Of a stretch of DNA of 45,735 bases, positions 8,434-17,383 are shown piece by piece. The DNA is from Lachnospiraceae bacterium (GTDB lineage Bacteria; Bacillota; Clostridia; Lachnospirales; Lachnospiraceae): contig JAQVHQ010000026.1 in the NCBI GenBank assembly GCA_028696165.1, positions 1 to 45,735 of the forward strand, written 5' to 3'. Made by a program: the position numbers and the translations under genes. Below the pieces are notes generated by a model, which saw only the letters and a program-made list of their open reading frames with translations, was not told where the DNA came from and ran no database searches. Numbering within the stretch: position 1 is the stretch's first letter; the number at the start of each line of letters is the position of its first letter.

Positions 8434-9651
8434 ATGGCAGATGAGAAAACCTTAGCAATGGAAGCAGCAAACTTGACAACCGAGGCACCAACTTTAACGA
8501 TGGAAGCCCCAACTTTAACCCTGAATCCTCTCTTTGAGGAACCAAAAGCAGCAGACCAGCTTCCGACAGAAACCAAAACAGCGGAACCGGTCACTATTGA
8601 AAAAGAAATGGAAGATAGTGGATTGTCTAAAGAAGAACAGGCGCAGGTTTCCCAGTTTGCAGAGCAGATTGATCTGAGCAATACTTCTGTGATTTTACAG
8701 TATGGTGCCGGAACTCAGCAGAAAATGGCGGGATTTTCAGAAAAAGCCCTGGATAATGTAAAGTCTAAAGATCTGGGTGAAGTGGGAGATATGCTTGCTG
8801 ACGTGGTAAAAGAATTAAAAGGCTTTGATACAGACGAAGAGCAGAAAGGTTTTCTTGGATTATTCAAGAAGACAGCAAACAAAATCGAGGACATGAAGTT
8901 AAAATACAATCAGGCTGAGACTAACGTGAACAAGATAGTAACTTCGCTGGAAAATCATCAGATTACTCTGTTAAAAGATATCTCTGTATTAGATCAGATG
9001 TATAAACTGAATCTGTCTTACTACAAAGAACTGACTATGTACATCATGGCAGGAAAGATGAAATTAAAAGAAGTAAAAGAAAATGATCTTGCTAAACTTC
9101 AGGCCAAAGCACAGGCGAGCCAGCTCCCGGAAGATGCGCAGGCTGTAAATGATCTCCAGGGTGTGATTGATCGTTTTGAGAAAAAACTTCATGATCTTGA
9201 TTTGACCAGAATGGTATCAATTCAGACAGCTCCACAGATTCGCATGATTCAGAATAATGACACAGTAATGTCTGAGAAGATTCAGTCTACTATTGTAAAT
9301 ACCATTCCACTGTGGAAGAGCCAGATGGTATTAGCACTTGGTATCGCTCATTCTAATGAAGCTGCAAAGGCACAGCAGGAAGTTACGGATATGACCAATG
9401 AACTGTTAAAGAAGAATGCAGAGAAATTAAAAATTGCAACTGTTGAGACAGCAAAACAGGCTGAACGTGGCATCGTAGATATGGAGACCTTAAAGCAGAC
9501 CAATGAATCTCTGATTTCTACTTTAGACGAAGTACAGAATATCCAGAAGGAAGGCCGTCAGAAACGTGCGGAAGCAGAAGTTGAACTTCGTCGTATGGAA
9601 AATGATTTGAAAGCAAAACTTTTATCTATGAGTAATGCGAATCAGGCTTAG
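8434..9651 (+). CDS. TelA-like toxic anion resistance family protein
   Basis: The start chosen is ATG 8434, preceded by AGGAGG with 10 nt spacing; an upstream in-frame start lacks support. The 405-residue protein has a low-complexity N-terminus with a repeated APTLT motif (residues ~15-30) and then a long, charged, largely helical body with predicted coiled coils. Motifs such as IRMIQNNDTVMSEKIQSTI and PLWKSQMVLALG are characteristic of the TelA/tellurite resistance family. XpaC-TelA pairs recur in Firmicutes and are thought to act together at the membrane. Direct tellurite resistance is inferred from the family name only. Confidence 0.85.
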   Translation: MADEKTLAMEAANLTTEAPTLTMEAPTLTLNPLFEEPKAADQLPTETKTAEPVTIEKEMEDSGLSKEEQAQVSQFAEQIDLSNTSVILQYGAGTQQKMAGFSEKALDNVKSKDLGEVGDMLADVVKELKGFDTDEEQKGFLGLFKKTANKIEDMKLKYNQAETNVNKIVTSLENHQITLLKDISVLDQMYKLNLSYYKELTMYIMAGKMKLKEVKENDLAKLQAKAQASQLPEDAQAVNDLQGVIDRFEKKLHDLDLTRMVSIQTAPQIRMIQNNDTVMSEKIQSTIVNTIPLWKSQMVLALGIAHSNEAAKAQQEVTDMTNELLKKNAEKLKIATVETAKQAERGIVDMETLKQTNESLISTLDEVQNIQKEGRQKRAEAEVELRRMENDLKAKLLSMSNANQA

Positions 9652-9750
9652 ACCTTTTTGCGAAAAGTAGTAGATTAAGATTCCTAAAATTGGATACCCT
9701 AAAATTACCAAGATATATTTGAAAGTGTAATAGAAAGGGGAATCAACCAT

Positions 9751-10179
9751 ATGTTAGGAATCTTAATTGCTTTATTATCCGGTGCACTCATGAGTGTTCA
9801 GGGAATATTTAATACAGAAATAACGAAAAATACCAGCCTGTGGATATCCACAGGCTGGGTTCAGTTAAGTGCATTTGCCGTCTGCCTTATCATGTGGGCA
9901 GTGAAAGGGTTTGAATCACCCGCGGCCCTTTTTCAGGTTGAATACAAGTATATGCTGCTGGGCGGTGTGCTTGGTACATTTATTACGGTAACAGTCATTA
10001 AGAGCATTGCGGCTCTTGGACCGGCAAAATCTGCTATGCTTATTGTAATTGCACAGATTTTCATTTCTTATATGATTGAAGTGTTTGGCTTTTTCCAGGT
10101 AGAGCCACAGGCATTTTCTCTAAGAAAATTGGCAGGGGTAGCTGTGGCTGTTATAGGAATTATTATTTTCAGTAAATAA
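9751..10179 (+). CDS. Small DMT-type transporter, YdcZ/DUF606 family
   Basis: The 142-residue product has about five hydrophobic helices and ends in the family-typical KLAGVAVAVIGIIIFSK. The N-terminus GILIALLSGALMSVQGIFNTE and the central GGVLGTFITVTVIKSIAALGPAKSAMLIVIAQI match the YdcZ half-size drug/metabolite transporter family. Such proteins are thought to work as oligomers, and the substrate is unknown. AAAGGGG precedes the ATG. The gene stands alone between the TelA-like gene and the comEA promoter. Confidence 0.85.
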   Translation: MLGILIALLSGALMSVQGIFNTEITKNTSLWISTGWVQLSAFAVCLIMWAVKGFESPAALFQVEYKYMLLGGVLGTFITVTVIKSIAALGPAKSAMLIVIAQIFISYMIEVFGFFQVEPQAFSLRKLAGVAVAVIGIIIFSK

Positions 10180-10193
10180 ATATAAATCTCCTA

Positions 10194-10222
10194 TTGTAAT
10201 CATTTGAAGAATTCGTTACAAT
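10194..10222 (+). promoter_or_regulatory. Promoter of the comEA - comEC locus
   Basis: TTGTAA (10194-10199), a 17-bp spacer and TACAAT (10217-10222) lie about 58 nt upstream of the comEA start. The gene ends downstream are tightly spaced or overlapping, so this may drive the whole five-gene locus. Confidence 0.6.
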
Positions 10223-10279
10223 AAAGAGTAGTTGTGCATGAGGGACTTTATAACAAATAGTTATAGAGGAGATGTACAC

Positions 10280-11020
10280 ATGAAAGTAAAAAAATTCGTT
10301 TTTACGATTATGATAACTGCTATCTTATTGTCTGGATGTATGTCAGATACACCCGAGATAGTATTAGAAACAACAGAACAATCCCAAACAACCCAACAAC
10401 AGAAAATAACAGAAGATAAGACAACAGATAAAACATCTGAAGAGGAAAAAACGGAAGATGCAGTATCCGATGTATCAGAGAAAAAACCAATAGAATCCGG
10501 GAATGGTCAAAGCACATCCAAGGGAAAAACTGATTCTGCGGACACGATTTTTGTGTATGTATGCGGAGCAGTAGTAAATCCCGGAGTATACGAAATGCAT
10601 ACTCATGACCGTATTTACCAGCTGATTGAACAGGCAGGCGGTCTCTTAGAGACTGCAGATGTAAAGGCTGTTAATCAGGCTCAGGAGCTGATGGATGGAC
10701 AGCAGGTTACGATTTATACAGAGGAAGAAGTAAGGAATGGACAGGCGGGAAGCCAGACACCAAATCAGGCACCAGATGGTACGGATACAGCAGTGACCAA
10801 AAGCAGTAATACAGGTGCAGCTGGAGGTTTGGTCAATATAAATACTGCAGATGCAGACACGCTGATGACATTAAATGGTGTGGGAGAAGCAAAAGCAGCT
10901 GCCATAGTATCTTATCGTGAAGAACAGGGTTTATTTACAAAAATAGAGGACATTATGAATGTCAATGGAATTGCAGAAGGATTGTTTAGTAAGATAAAAG
11001 AGCAAATTACAGTGGATTGA
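10280..11020 (+). CDS. comEA: ComEA-like DNA-binding protein predicted as a lipoprotein
   Basis: The start chosen is ATG 10280, after GAGGAG; this gives 246 residues with a signal peptide ending in LLSGC (Cys20 lipidated). A Glu/Thr/Lys-rich linker (about 25-85) leads to an SLBB domain (VYVCGAVVNPGVYEMH, about 92-150). A second linker leads to a C-terminal helix-hairpin-helix pair (LVNINTADADTLMTLNGVG, about 183-245) that binds double-stranded DNA. In competent bacteria ComEA receives DNA outside the membrane and passes it to ComEC, which is encoded four genes downstream. The classical protein has a transmembrane anchor, whereas a lipobox is seen here. Confidence 0.9.
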   Translation: MKVKKFVFTIMITAILLSGCMSDTPEIVLETTEQSQTTQQQKITEDKTTDKTSEEEKTEDAVSDVSEKKPIESGNGQSTSKGKTDSADTIFVYVCGAVVNPGVYEMHTHDRIYQLIEQAGGLLETADVKAVNQAQELMDGQQVTIYTEEEVRNGQAGSQTPNQAPDGTDTAVTKSSNTGAAGGLVNINTADADTLMTLNGVGEAKAAAIVSYREEQGLFTKIEDIMNVNGIAEGLFSKIKEQITVD

Positions 11021-11037
11021 TTATAGAGGAGAAAAGA

Positions 11038-11727
11038 ATGAGTAAGAGAGTACTTGTTGTAGATGATGAAAAATTAATAGTAAAAGGAATTCGTTTCAGC
11101 TTAGAACAGGACGATATGAAAGTAGATTGCGCCTATGATGGTGAAGAAGCATTAGAACTTGCAAAGGAGACAGAGTATGATATCATATTGCTGGATTTGA
11201 TGCTTCCAAAGCTTGACGGGCTTCAGGTGTGTCAGCAGATTCGTGAATTTTCCAATGTCCCTATCGTTATGCTTACAGCTAAGGGTGAGGATATGGATAA
11301 AATCCTGGGATTGGAATATGGGGCAGATGACTATATTACCAAACCATTTAACATTCTGGAAGTGAAAGCACGTATTAAGGCAATCATGCGACGTACCGTA
11401 AAGCAGGAAGTTCCGGAAGAGAAAGCTAAAATCGTTACCAGCGGAGATTTACAGCTGGATTGTGAGAGCCGCAGAGTTTTTATTGCAGGACGGGAAGTGA
11501 ATCTGACTGCGAAAGAATTCGATGTATTAGAACTTTTGGTATTTAATCCGAACAAGGTATACAGCAGAGAGAATCTGCTTAATATTGTCTGGGGATATGA
11601 GTATCCGGGAGATGTAAGAACCGTGGATGTACATATTCGTAGATTGCGTGAAAAAATAGAGATAAATCCAAGTGAACCTAGATACGTACATACCAAGTGG
11701 GGTGTAGGTTACTATTTTCAGGGATAA
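11038..11727 (+). CDS. OmpR/PhoB-type response regulator
   Basis: The 229-residue protein has a receiver domain (VLVVDDEKL at residues 5-13, phosphoacceptor Asp53 in ILLDLMLP, LTAKGE, and ADDYITKPF with the conserved lysine) and a C-terminal winged helix (LTAKEFDVLELL to TKWGVGYYF). The ATG at 11038 follows AGAGGAG. The kinase gene begins 18 nt after the stop. Placement inside the com locus suggests the pair responds to an envelope signal, but the targets cannot be read from this window. Confidence 0.93.
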   Translation: MSKRVLVVDDEKLIVKGIRFSLEQDDMKVDCAYDGEEALELAKETEYDIILLDLMLPKLDGLQVCQQIREFSNVPIVMLTAKGEDMDKILGLEYGADDYITKPFNILEVKARIKAIMRRTVKQEVPEEKAKIVTSGDLQLDCESRRVFIAGREVNLTAKEFDVLELLVFNPNKVYSRENLLNIVWGYEYPGDVRTVDVHIRRLREKIEINPSEPRYVHTKWGVGYYFQG

Positions 11728-11745
11728 GAGGAGTGAAGGAACATT

Positions 11746-13170
11746 TTGAAGGGGAAGAATTATAAGTTTTTTAAAAGTCTCCGCTTTCGCATCCTGATTA
11801 TTCTTGTAATCATTGGTATTGTACCAAGTGTCATTATTGAAAAAGGTATCTTAGACAGTTATGAAGACCGTGCGGTTTCGCTTAGAAGCAGCACGGTTAA
11901 GACCCAGTGTGACATTTTATGTAATCAGCTGGTCAGACAGAATTATCTGGAAGATACCAGTTCTGAAGTCATTAATGGGGAATTTGCCCTGTTGTCTAAT
12001 GTTTATTCCGGACGTATTTTGATTATCAATAAGGACTATGAGATTATCAAGGATACTTATGATCTGGAAAAAGGGAAAACGATTATTTCACAGGAAGTTA
12101 TTCAATGTTTTAAAGGGGAATCAACCAGTCAGTATGACCGCAGGAATAATTATATCGAGATGACAGTACCGATTCAGGATACGGAGACAAGAGATATATA
12201 TGGAGTTATGCTTATCAGCATATCTACTAATGAAATAGTAGCCAGCTTAGATATCCTGGAGCAAAAGGGATTTCGTCTGCTGACCGTGATCATTGTGCTG
12301 GTTTTAATCTTTGGTTATATCCTGGCTGGAATCTTAGTAAAACCGTTTGCCCGGGTTACGAAATCGATAGAAGACCTGACAGATGGATATCTGGATGAAA
12401 ATATATCTGTCCGGGATTATACGGAGACAGAATTAATCACAGATGCGTTCAATAAAATGCTTACCAGGGTTAAGAGCCTGGATGATTCCCGACAGGAATT
12501 TGTATCTAACGTATCTCATGAATTAAAAACTCCGCTGACATCCATGAAGGTATTGGCAGATTCTTTAGTTGGACAGGATAATGTACCTATCGAACTGTAT
12601 CAGGAATTTATGCAGGATATCACAGATGAGATTGACAGAGAGAATAAAATCATTACCGATCTTCTTGCGCTGGTAAAGCTGGATAAGAAAGCTTCCGATA
12701 TGCATATAGAGAAGATGAACATTAATGACCTGTTGGAATTGATTTTAAAACGTCTTCGTCCTATTGCGGCAAAGCGTAATATCGAATTAATTCTGGAGAG
12801 TTTCCGCCCGGTCAATGCCCAGGTGGATGAGGTGAAGCTTACACTTGCCATATCAAATCTTGTTGAAAATGGAATCAAATACAATAAGGATAATGGATGG
12901 GTACGTGTATCACTGAATGCGGATCATAAGTATTTCTATGTAACTGTTGCGGATTCCGGTATGGGTATTCCGAAAGAATCTATAGATCATATATTTGAAA
13001 GGTTCTACCGCGTGGATAAATCTCATTCCACCGAAATTGGAGGAAGCGGCCTCGGATTATCCATTACAAGAAATGCAATCGTGATGCATCATGGAGCAAT
13101 CAAAGTATATAGTGAAGAAGGGGAAGGCACTACATTTTCTGTGCGTATTCCCATTAATCACATAGTATAA
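11746..13170 (+). CDS. Sensor histidine kinase, partner of the adjacent regulator
   Basis: The 474-residue kinase uses a TTG start behind GAAGGA. It has a first membrane helix (about residues 12-30), an extracellular sensor region, and a second helix (about 178-198, VIIVLVLIFGYILAGILV). A HAMP domain, a HisKA box with the phosphorylated His at about 258 (SNVSHELKTPLTS), and an ATPase domain follow. The ATPase domain shows the N box (NLVENGIKYNK) and G boxes (DSGMGIP, GGSGLGLSI). The architecture is like WalK/ResE-type kinases without a PAS domain. The ligand is unknown. Confidence 0.92.
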   Translation: MKGKNYKFFKSLRFRILIILVIIGIVPSVIIEKGILDSYEDRAVSLRSSTVKTQCDILCNQLVRQNYLEDTSSEVINGEFALLSNVYSGRILIINKDYEIIKDTYDLEKGKTIISQEVIQCFKGESTSQYDRRNNYIEMTVPIQDTETRDIYGVMLISISTNEIVASLDILEQKGFRLLTVIIVLVLIFGYILAGILVKPFARVTKSIEDLTDGYLDENISVRDYTETELITDAFNKMLTRVKSLDDSRQEFVSNVSHELKTPLTSMKVLADSLVGQDNVPIELYQEFMQDITDEIDRENKIITDLLALVKLDKKASDMHIEKMNINDLLELILKRLRPIAAKRNIELILESFRPVNAQVDEVKLTLAISNLVENGIKYNKDNGWVRVSLNADHKYFYVTVADSGMGIPKESIDHIFERFYRVDKSHSTEIGGSGLGLSITRNAIVMHHGAIKVYSEEGEGTTFSVRIPINHIV

Positions 13171-13184
13171 GGAGGAAGAATCAC

Positions 13185-14126
13185 ATGAAGAAGAATCAGT
13201 CTTACATGGGATTACTTGTACTCCTGTGTATAGGGTTCCTGATGGGACTTGGCGGGTGCGCCGGTCAGTCACATCAGGAAGAAGCACAATATGCTATTTA
13301 CTATTTAAATAATTCCGGTATGACATTGAAAACCAGAAATTACAAACCGGATACAGAGGATTCAGAAAAAGTAAGAGATGAACTTGCTAGTCAGCTGCAG
13401 GAAATTCCTGTAAATGATGGACAGCGTCTTCTTCCGGAGGATGTGACTATCAATAGTCTGAATTTGCAGGATACTACTTTGACGATAGATTTTTCTGATA
13501 CTTACAGTAAGATGGAAAAGGCAAGAGAGATTCTGGTAAGAGCAGGTGTGGTAAAGACATTTTGTCAGATGAGCGAAGTAGAATCGGTGATTTTTCTGGT
13601 TAATGGGCAGGAGTTAACAGATTCCAGCGGAAATATTACAGGCAGTATGGGAATAAACGATTTTGTGGAGAATTCCGGAAAAGAAATAAATTCCTATGTA
13701 TATTCCAATCTGACACTGTATTTTGAAACCGCAGACGCTACGCAGTTAGTACCAGTAGAAAAGAAGGTATATTACAGCAGCAATGTTCCCATAGAAAGAG
13801 TTGTAGTTGAACAGCTTCTGAAAGGAACTACAGAGGAGACTATGCGTTCAACCATGCCGGCGGATACCAGTATATTAAGTGTCACAATAGCAGATAATAT
13901 CTGTTATGTTAATTTCGATTCTAAATTCAAGGACAATCTGACACCTAATAATGCAAAATTAACAGTATATTCGCTGGTCAATTCCATTGTAGATAATTGC
14001 CATGTGCAGTCAGTGCAAATTGCAATTAATGGAGATGTGAATCAAGACCTGGCAGATGATCTCAGTCTGAATCAATTATTTCAGAAAGACCGTTCTTTCA
14101 TAAAGGGGGCGGATGCAGATGACTAA
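13185..14126 (+). CDS. GerMN-domain lipoprotein
   Basis: The 313-residue product starts with a signal peptide and lipobox (GLGGC, Cys25). The rest fits two GerMN-type domains (about residues 60-150 and 190-300), the second with VVEQLLKGTTEETM and ICYVNFDSKF. GerM in Bacillus is a lipoprotein of the sporulation envelope, and similar proteins elsewhere sit beside two-component kinases. GGAGG precedes the ATG. The gene follows the kinase by 14 nt and overlaps comEC by 14 nt, so it is part of the same transcript. It may modulate the kinase or act in the cell envelope. Confidence 0.85.
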   Translation: MKKNQSYMGLLVLLCIGFLMGLGGCAGQSHQEEAQYAIYYLNNSGMTLKTRNYKPDTEDSEKVRDELASQLQEIPVNDGQRLLPEDVTINSLNLQDTTLTIDFSDTYSKMEKAREILVRAGVVKTFCQMSEVESVIFLVNGQELTDSSGNITGSMGINDFVENSGKEINSYVYSNLTLYFETADATQLVPVEKKVYYSSNVPIERVVVEQLLKGTTEETMRSTMPADTSILSVTIADNICYVNFDSKFKDNLTPNNAKLTVYSLVNSIVDNCHVQSVQIAINGDVNQDLADDLSLNQLFQKDRSFIKGADADD

Positions 14127-16338
14127 AAGACCCTTGTGTCTGTTATGCATCTGTTTCCTGCTTTTTGTATGGTTATCCGGCAGCTGGAAGGAAGATGGAA
14201 TATCTTCTGAGGCCAGCCGGATAGCCAGTCAAAATGCAAAGGCAAAGGAAACAGTATTACTCACCGGTTATGTCTATAAGGGTGAGGTTAAAAATCAAAA
14301 AAATCTGATTTATCTTAAGAATACATATCTGAAACAACAATCCCAATTACTATATTTAAATCGTGTGATGATAGAAGTACCTACAACTACATATTATTCC
14401 ATTGGAAATAAACTCGAGGCCAGGGGTATTTTGCGGGAATTTTCTAGAGCTTCTAATCCAGGTGAGTTTGACATAAAAAGTTATTATCGGACATTTCAGA
14501 TTAATTACCGTATGCAGGCTTCTGATATATCCGTTCTGAAATCGGATATTTTAGTATATCAGGAATGGCTTCGGCGACTGCAATTGACATTTGCTAACCA
14601 GATTCGGGCTATTATGCCGGAAGAAGAAGGGGCACTTATGGAAGCGATGATACTGGGAATGAAGAATGAAATTGGACAGGAAACTTTAAGTGCTTTTCAA
14701 CTGGCTTCTGTGTCCCATGTGCTTGTCATCTCCGGACTTCACTTGAGTTTGCTGGGTATGGGGCTTTATGAACTTATGAAACGCATGGGCAGTACCAATG
14801 GATTGGCAGCAGGTGTAAGTGGATTTGTGTTGGTGAGTTATACGATTCTTACAGGCGCCAGTGCTTCTACTATACGTGCATTTATTATGTTCCTGACTCA
14901 GGTGGTAGGCAGAAGAATCGGGAGAACTTATGATTTGCTGACTGCCCTCGCATTCAGTGTGCTGTTGCTTCTTGGAAAGAATCCGGCTTATTTGGGGTAT
15001 AGCGGTTTCTGGCTGTCTGTGATGGCTGTGCTGGGAGTGGGACTTGTACAGCCGATGATGGAAAAAATAACTGATAGTGCAAATAGGCGGGAAGCAAAAA
15101 CAACGAAAAAAAATGGAAAGATAAAAAAAGCCTGGGCCAGTTACATTTCTATTCAATTAATGACATTGCCGCTTATACTATGTTTTTATGGTGAAATCCC
15201 GACGTACGGCTTCTTTGCCAACTTACTGATATTACCATCTTTAAGTCTGGTTTTGCTGTTTGGGCTTGTGGGAATAGTCGTTTCGCTTTGCTCGTTAACG
15301 GCAGGGAAACTACTGGTGCTGCCTGCGGTTATATTACTCAAGATGTATATCCTGATTACTAAGTTCATACAGAAGCTTCCATGGTCCACCTTGATATTAG
15401 GAAGTCCGAAAAAGACTTTGATAGTTGGATACTATCTTGTGTTTTTATTGCTTCTATATTTGGCTGGAAAGTGGGGAAAGAAGGTTTTGGGCGGCTACAT
15501 AATCTGTCTGATACTGGTGCTTTATCATCCGAAGGCGGGATTAACGATCGTAAATTTAAATGTAGGACAGGGGGATTGCAGTTATTTGGAGACAAGACAG
15601 GGAACAAAATTGCTGATAGATGGAGGAAGCAGCAGTGAGTCAAAAGTGGGGAAATATCGAATTCTTCCATTTCTTAAAAGTCAGGGTGTGCAGGTTCTTG
15701 ATTATATGATATTGACGCATCCAGACAGTGATCACATGAATGGATTGGAGGAATTTTTGGAATTGATAAATACTCATCAGACATCATTAAAGGTTCAGTA
15801 TCTTATATTGCCAAGATGGGAAGAAGCGGGGGAGGACATGGACAGATTAAAATTATTGGCTGAGAAGAGTGGTATTCGCGTAATATACTTGTCCAGGGGA
15901 AATCAGATAGTAGAGGGCAGAGGAAAGTCTGATTTACAGATAACAGTCCTTCATCCCAATGGAGAAGCCTATTTAGATAATACAAATGAAGGTTCCTTGA
16001 CGCTGCAGGTGGAATATAAGGACTTTACAGGATTGTTTACCGGAGATTTGGAAGGAGAGGGAGAAGAGATTGTGACAGAGTATGCAAAGGACTGCGATTA
16101 TCTCAAGGTGGCACATCATGGATCCAATTATTCCACAGGGGAAGACTTTCTTGAAGCGGTGAAACCGGAAATTGGAGTGCTTTCTTATGGCGAATCGAAT
16201 CGCTATGGGCATCCAGGTTTTGAGACAATTGCCAGATTGCAGGATATCGGCTGTAAGTTGTATAGGACAGCAGAACAGGGCGCAATAAGGGTGCAAACGG
16301 ATGGCAGGAAAATTTCGGCGAAGGGATATTTGCAATAA
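14113..16338 (+). CDS. comEC: ComEC/Rec2 DNA uptake channel
   Basis: The 741-residue membrane protein is thought to carry single-stranded DNA across the membrane during transformation. An N-terminal signal/anchor helix and a DUF4131-like extracellular region are followed by the competence domain (VSHVLVISGLHLSLLGMG at about 200 onward, many helices). A C-terminal metallo-beta-lactamase-like domain follows, with the metal motif HPDSDHMNG at about 536-544 and AHHGSNYS later. All motifs are intact. Starts at 14113 or 14119 are both possible after GGGGG. The length is typical of Clostridia. Whether the host is transformable is not known from this. Confidence 0.93.
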   Translation: MQMTKRPLCLLCICFLLFVWLSGSWKEDGISSEASRIASQNAKAKETVLLTGYVYKGEVKNQKNLIYLKNTYLKQQSQLLYLNRVMIEVPTTTYYSIGNKLEARGILREFSRASNPGEFDIKSYYRTFQINYRMQASDISVLKSDILVYQEWLRRLQLTFANQIRAIMPEEEGALMEAMILGMKNEIGQETLSAFQLASVSHVLVISGLHLSLLGMGLYELMKRMGSTNGLAAGVSGFVLVSYTILTGASASTIRAFIMFLTQVVGRRIGRTYDLLTALAFSVLLLLGKNPAYLGYSGFWLSVMAVLGVGLVQPMMEKITDSANRREAKTTKKNGKIKKAWASYISIQLMTLPLILCFYGEIPTYGFFANLLILPSLSLVLLFGLVGIVVSLCSLTAGKLLVLPAVILLKMYILITKFIQKLPWSTLILGSPKKTLIVGYYLVFLLLLYLAGKWGKKVLGGYIICLILVLYHPKAGLTIVNLNVGQGDCSYLETRQGTKLLIDGGSSSESKVGKYRILPFLKSQGVQVLDYMILTHPDSDHMNGLEEFLELINTHQTSLKVQYLILPRWEEAGEDMDRLKLLAEKSGIRVIYLSRGNQIVEGRGKSDLQITVLHPNGEAYLDNTNEGSLTLQVEYKDFTGLFTGDLEGEGEEIVTEYAKDCDYLKVAHHGSNYSTGEDFLEAVKPEIGVLSYGESNRYGHPGFETIARLQDIGCKLYRTAEQGAIRVQTDGRKISAKGYLQ

Positions 16339-16471
16339 ATGATATTTGTAAAAAATAAGCTTAAAAACAAAGATATAAGAGGCGGAGTATAGAGAATATC
16401 GGTCTTTCCAAAGAAATTGAAGTGTGATATAGTGAGAATCGACAAAAGTTTTAGAAAGATGGAAAAGAAAG

Positions 16472-17383
16472 ATGAGCAGAGAAAAAAGAGGAACCTGGTT
16501 AGTCATTATGAGTGCGCTTTTGTGGGGCGTCAGCGGAGTGACAGTTCAATATGTATTTATGAAGGGATATTTCACAACCGGACAGGTAGTAGCACTTCGC
16601 ATGCTGCTGTCAGGTGTTTTATTGTTAATATATGATGTTATTTCGAAAGATTCTGGAGTGTACCGGATTTTCCACAGTAAGTGTGATGTGATCAGTTTGA
16701 TACTATTTACAGTAATTGGCACGGCAGGAGTGCAGTATACTTTCTTTGCAGCGGTGGAGGCGGCTAATTCTTCGACTGCGAGTATTTTACAGTATGTGTA
16801 TCCAATCATTGTATTGTTTATTGTAACAAGACAGCAGCACAGGCATCCGACAGGAATGGAAGGATTTCGTATCTGTCTGGCGATTATAGGAACGTTCTTT
16901 ATTGCGACCCATGGTCATATGGATTCCCTTGCAATTACAGGGGAAGCATTGGGGTGGGGATTGACGTCTGCGCTTTGTCTCGCACTGTACACTGTATTTT
17001 CCAAGGAAATGGTTGCAAAGTGGGGGACTCCGGTTTTAAACGGATGGGGAATGTTTTTGGGCGGTATTCTAATTGCTGTTTTGTCTTATAAGGATTGGAG
17101 TTCTTTTCAATTGACGGGAATGAGTTCTCTTTGTTTAGGAATCATTGTAATATTTGGAACTTTGATTCCATTTGGAACGTTTTTAAAGGGAGTACTCTAT
17201 GTGGGAAGTATTACAGCAAGTGCATTGTGCAGTATCGAGGTTCTTGCGATTTTGATATGGTCGATGATTCTGTTTGGACAGAAAGTGTTTTTGGGGGATA
17301 TGATTGGTATGGCCTGCATTATCAGTGCGGTTGTGATTCCTGCCATTGCAGAACGTGTGGAAAGAAGCTTAGGTAAGTTTTGA
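16472..17383 (+). CDS. EamA/DMT-family exporter
   Basis: The 303-residue protein has about ten predicted membrane helices in two EamA repeats. The first opens with WLVIMSALLWGVSGVTVQY and the second with ALGWGLTSALCLALYTVFSKE. It probably exports a small metabolite or amino acid, and the substrate is unknown. The ribosome binding site is weak. Its 3' end overlaps the convergent MATE gene by 15 bp. It opens the stretch that separates comEC from holA, which are commonly close neighbours in Firmicutes. Confidence 0.88.
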   Translation: MSREKRGTWLVIMSALLWGVSGVTVQYVFMKGYFTTGQVVALRMLLSGVLLLIYDVISKDSGVYRIFHSKCDVISLILFTVIGTAGVQYTFFAAVEAANSSTASILQYVYPIIVLFIVTRQQHRHPTGMEGFRICLAIIGTFFIATHGHMDSLAITGEALGWGLTSALCLALYTVFSKEMVAKWGTPVLNGWGMFLGGILIAVLSYKDWSSFQLTGMSSLCLGIIVIFGTLIPFGTFLKGVLYVGSITASALCSIEVLAILIWSMILFGQKVFLGDMIGMACIISAVVIPAIAERVERSLGKF

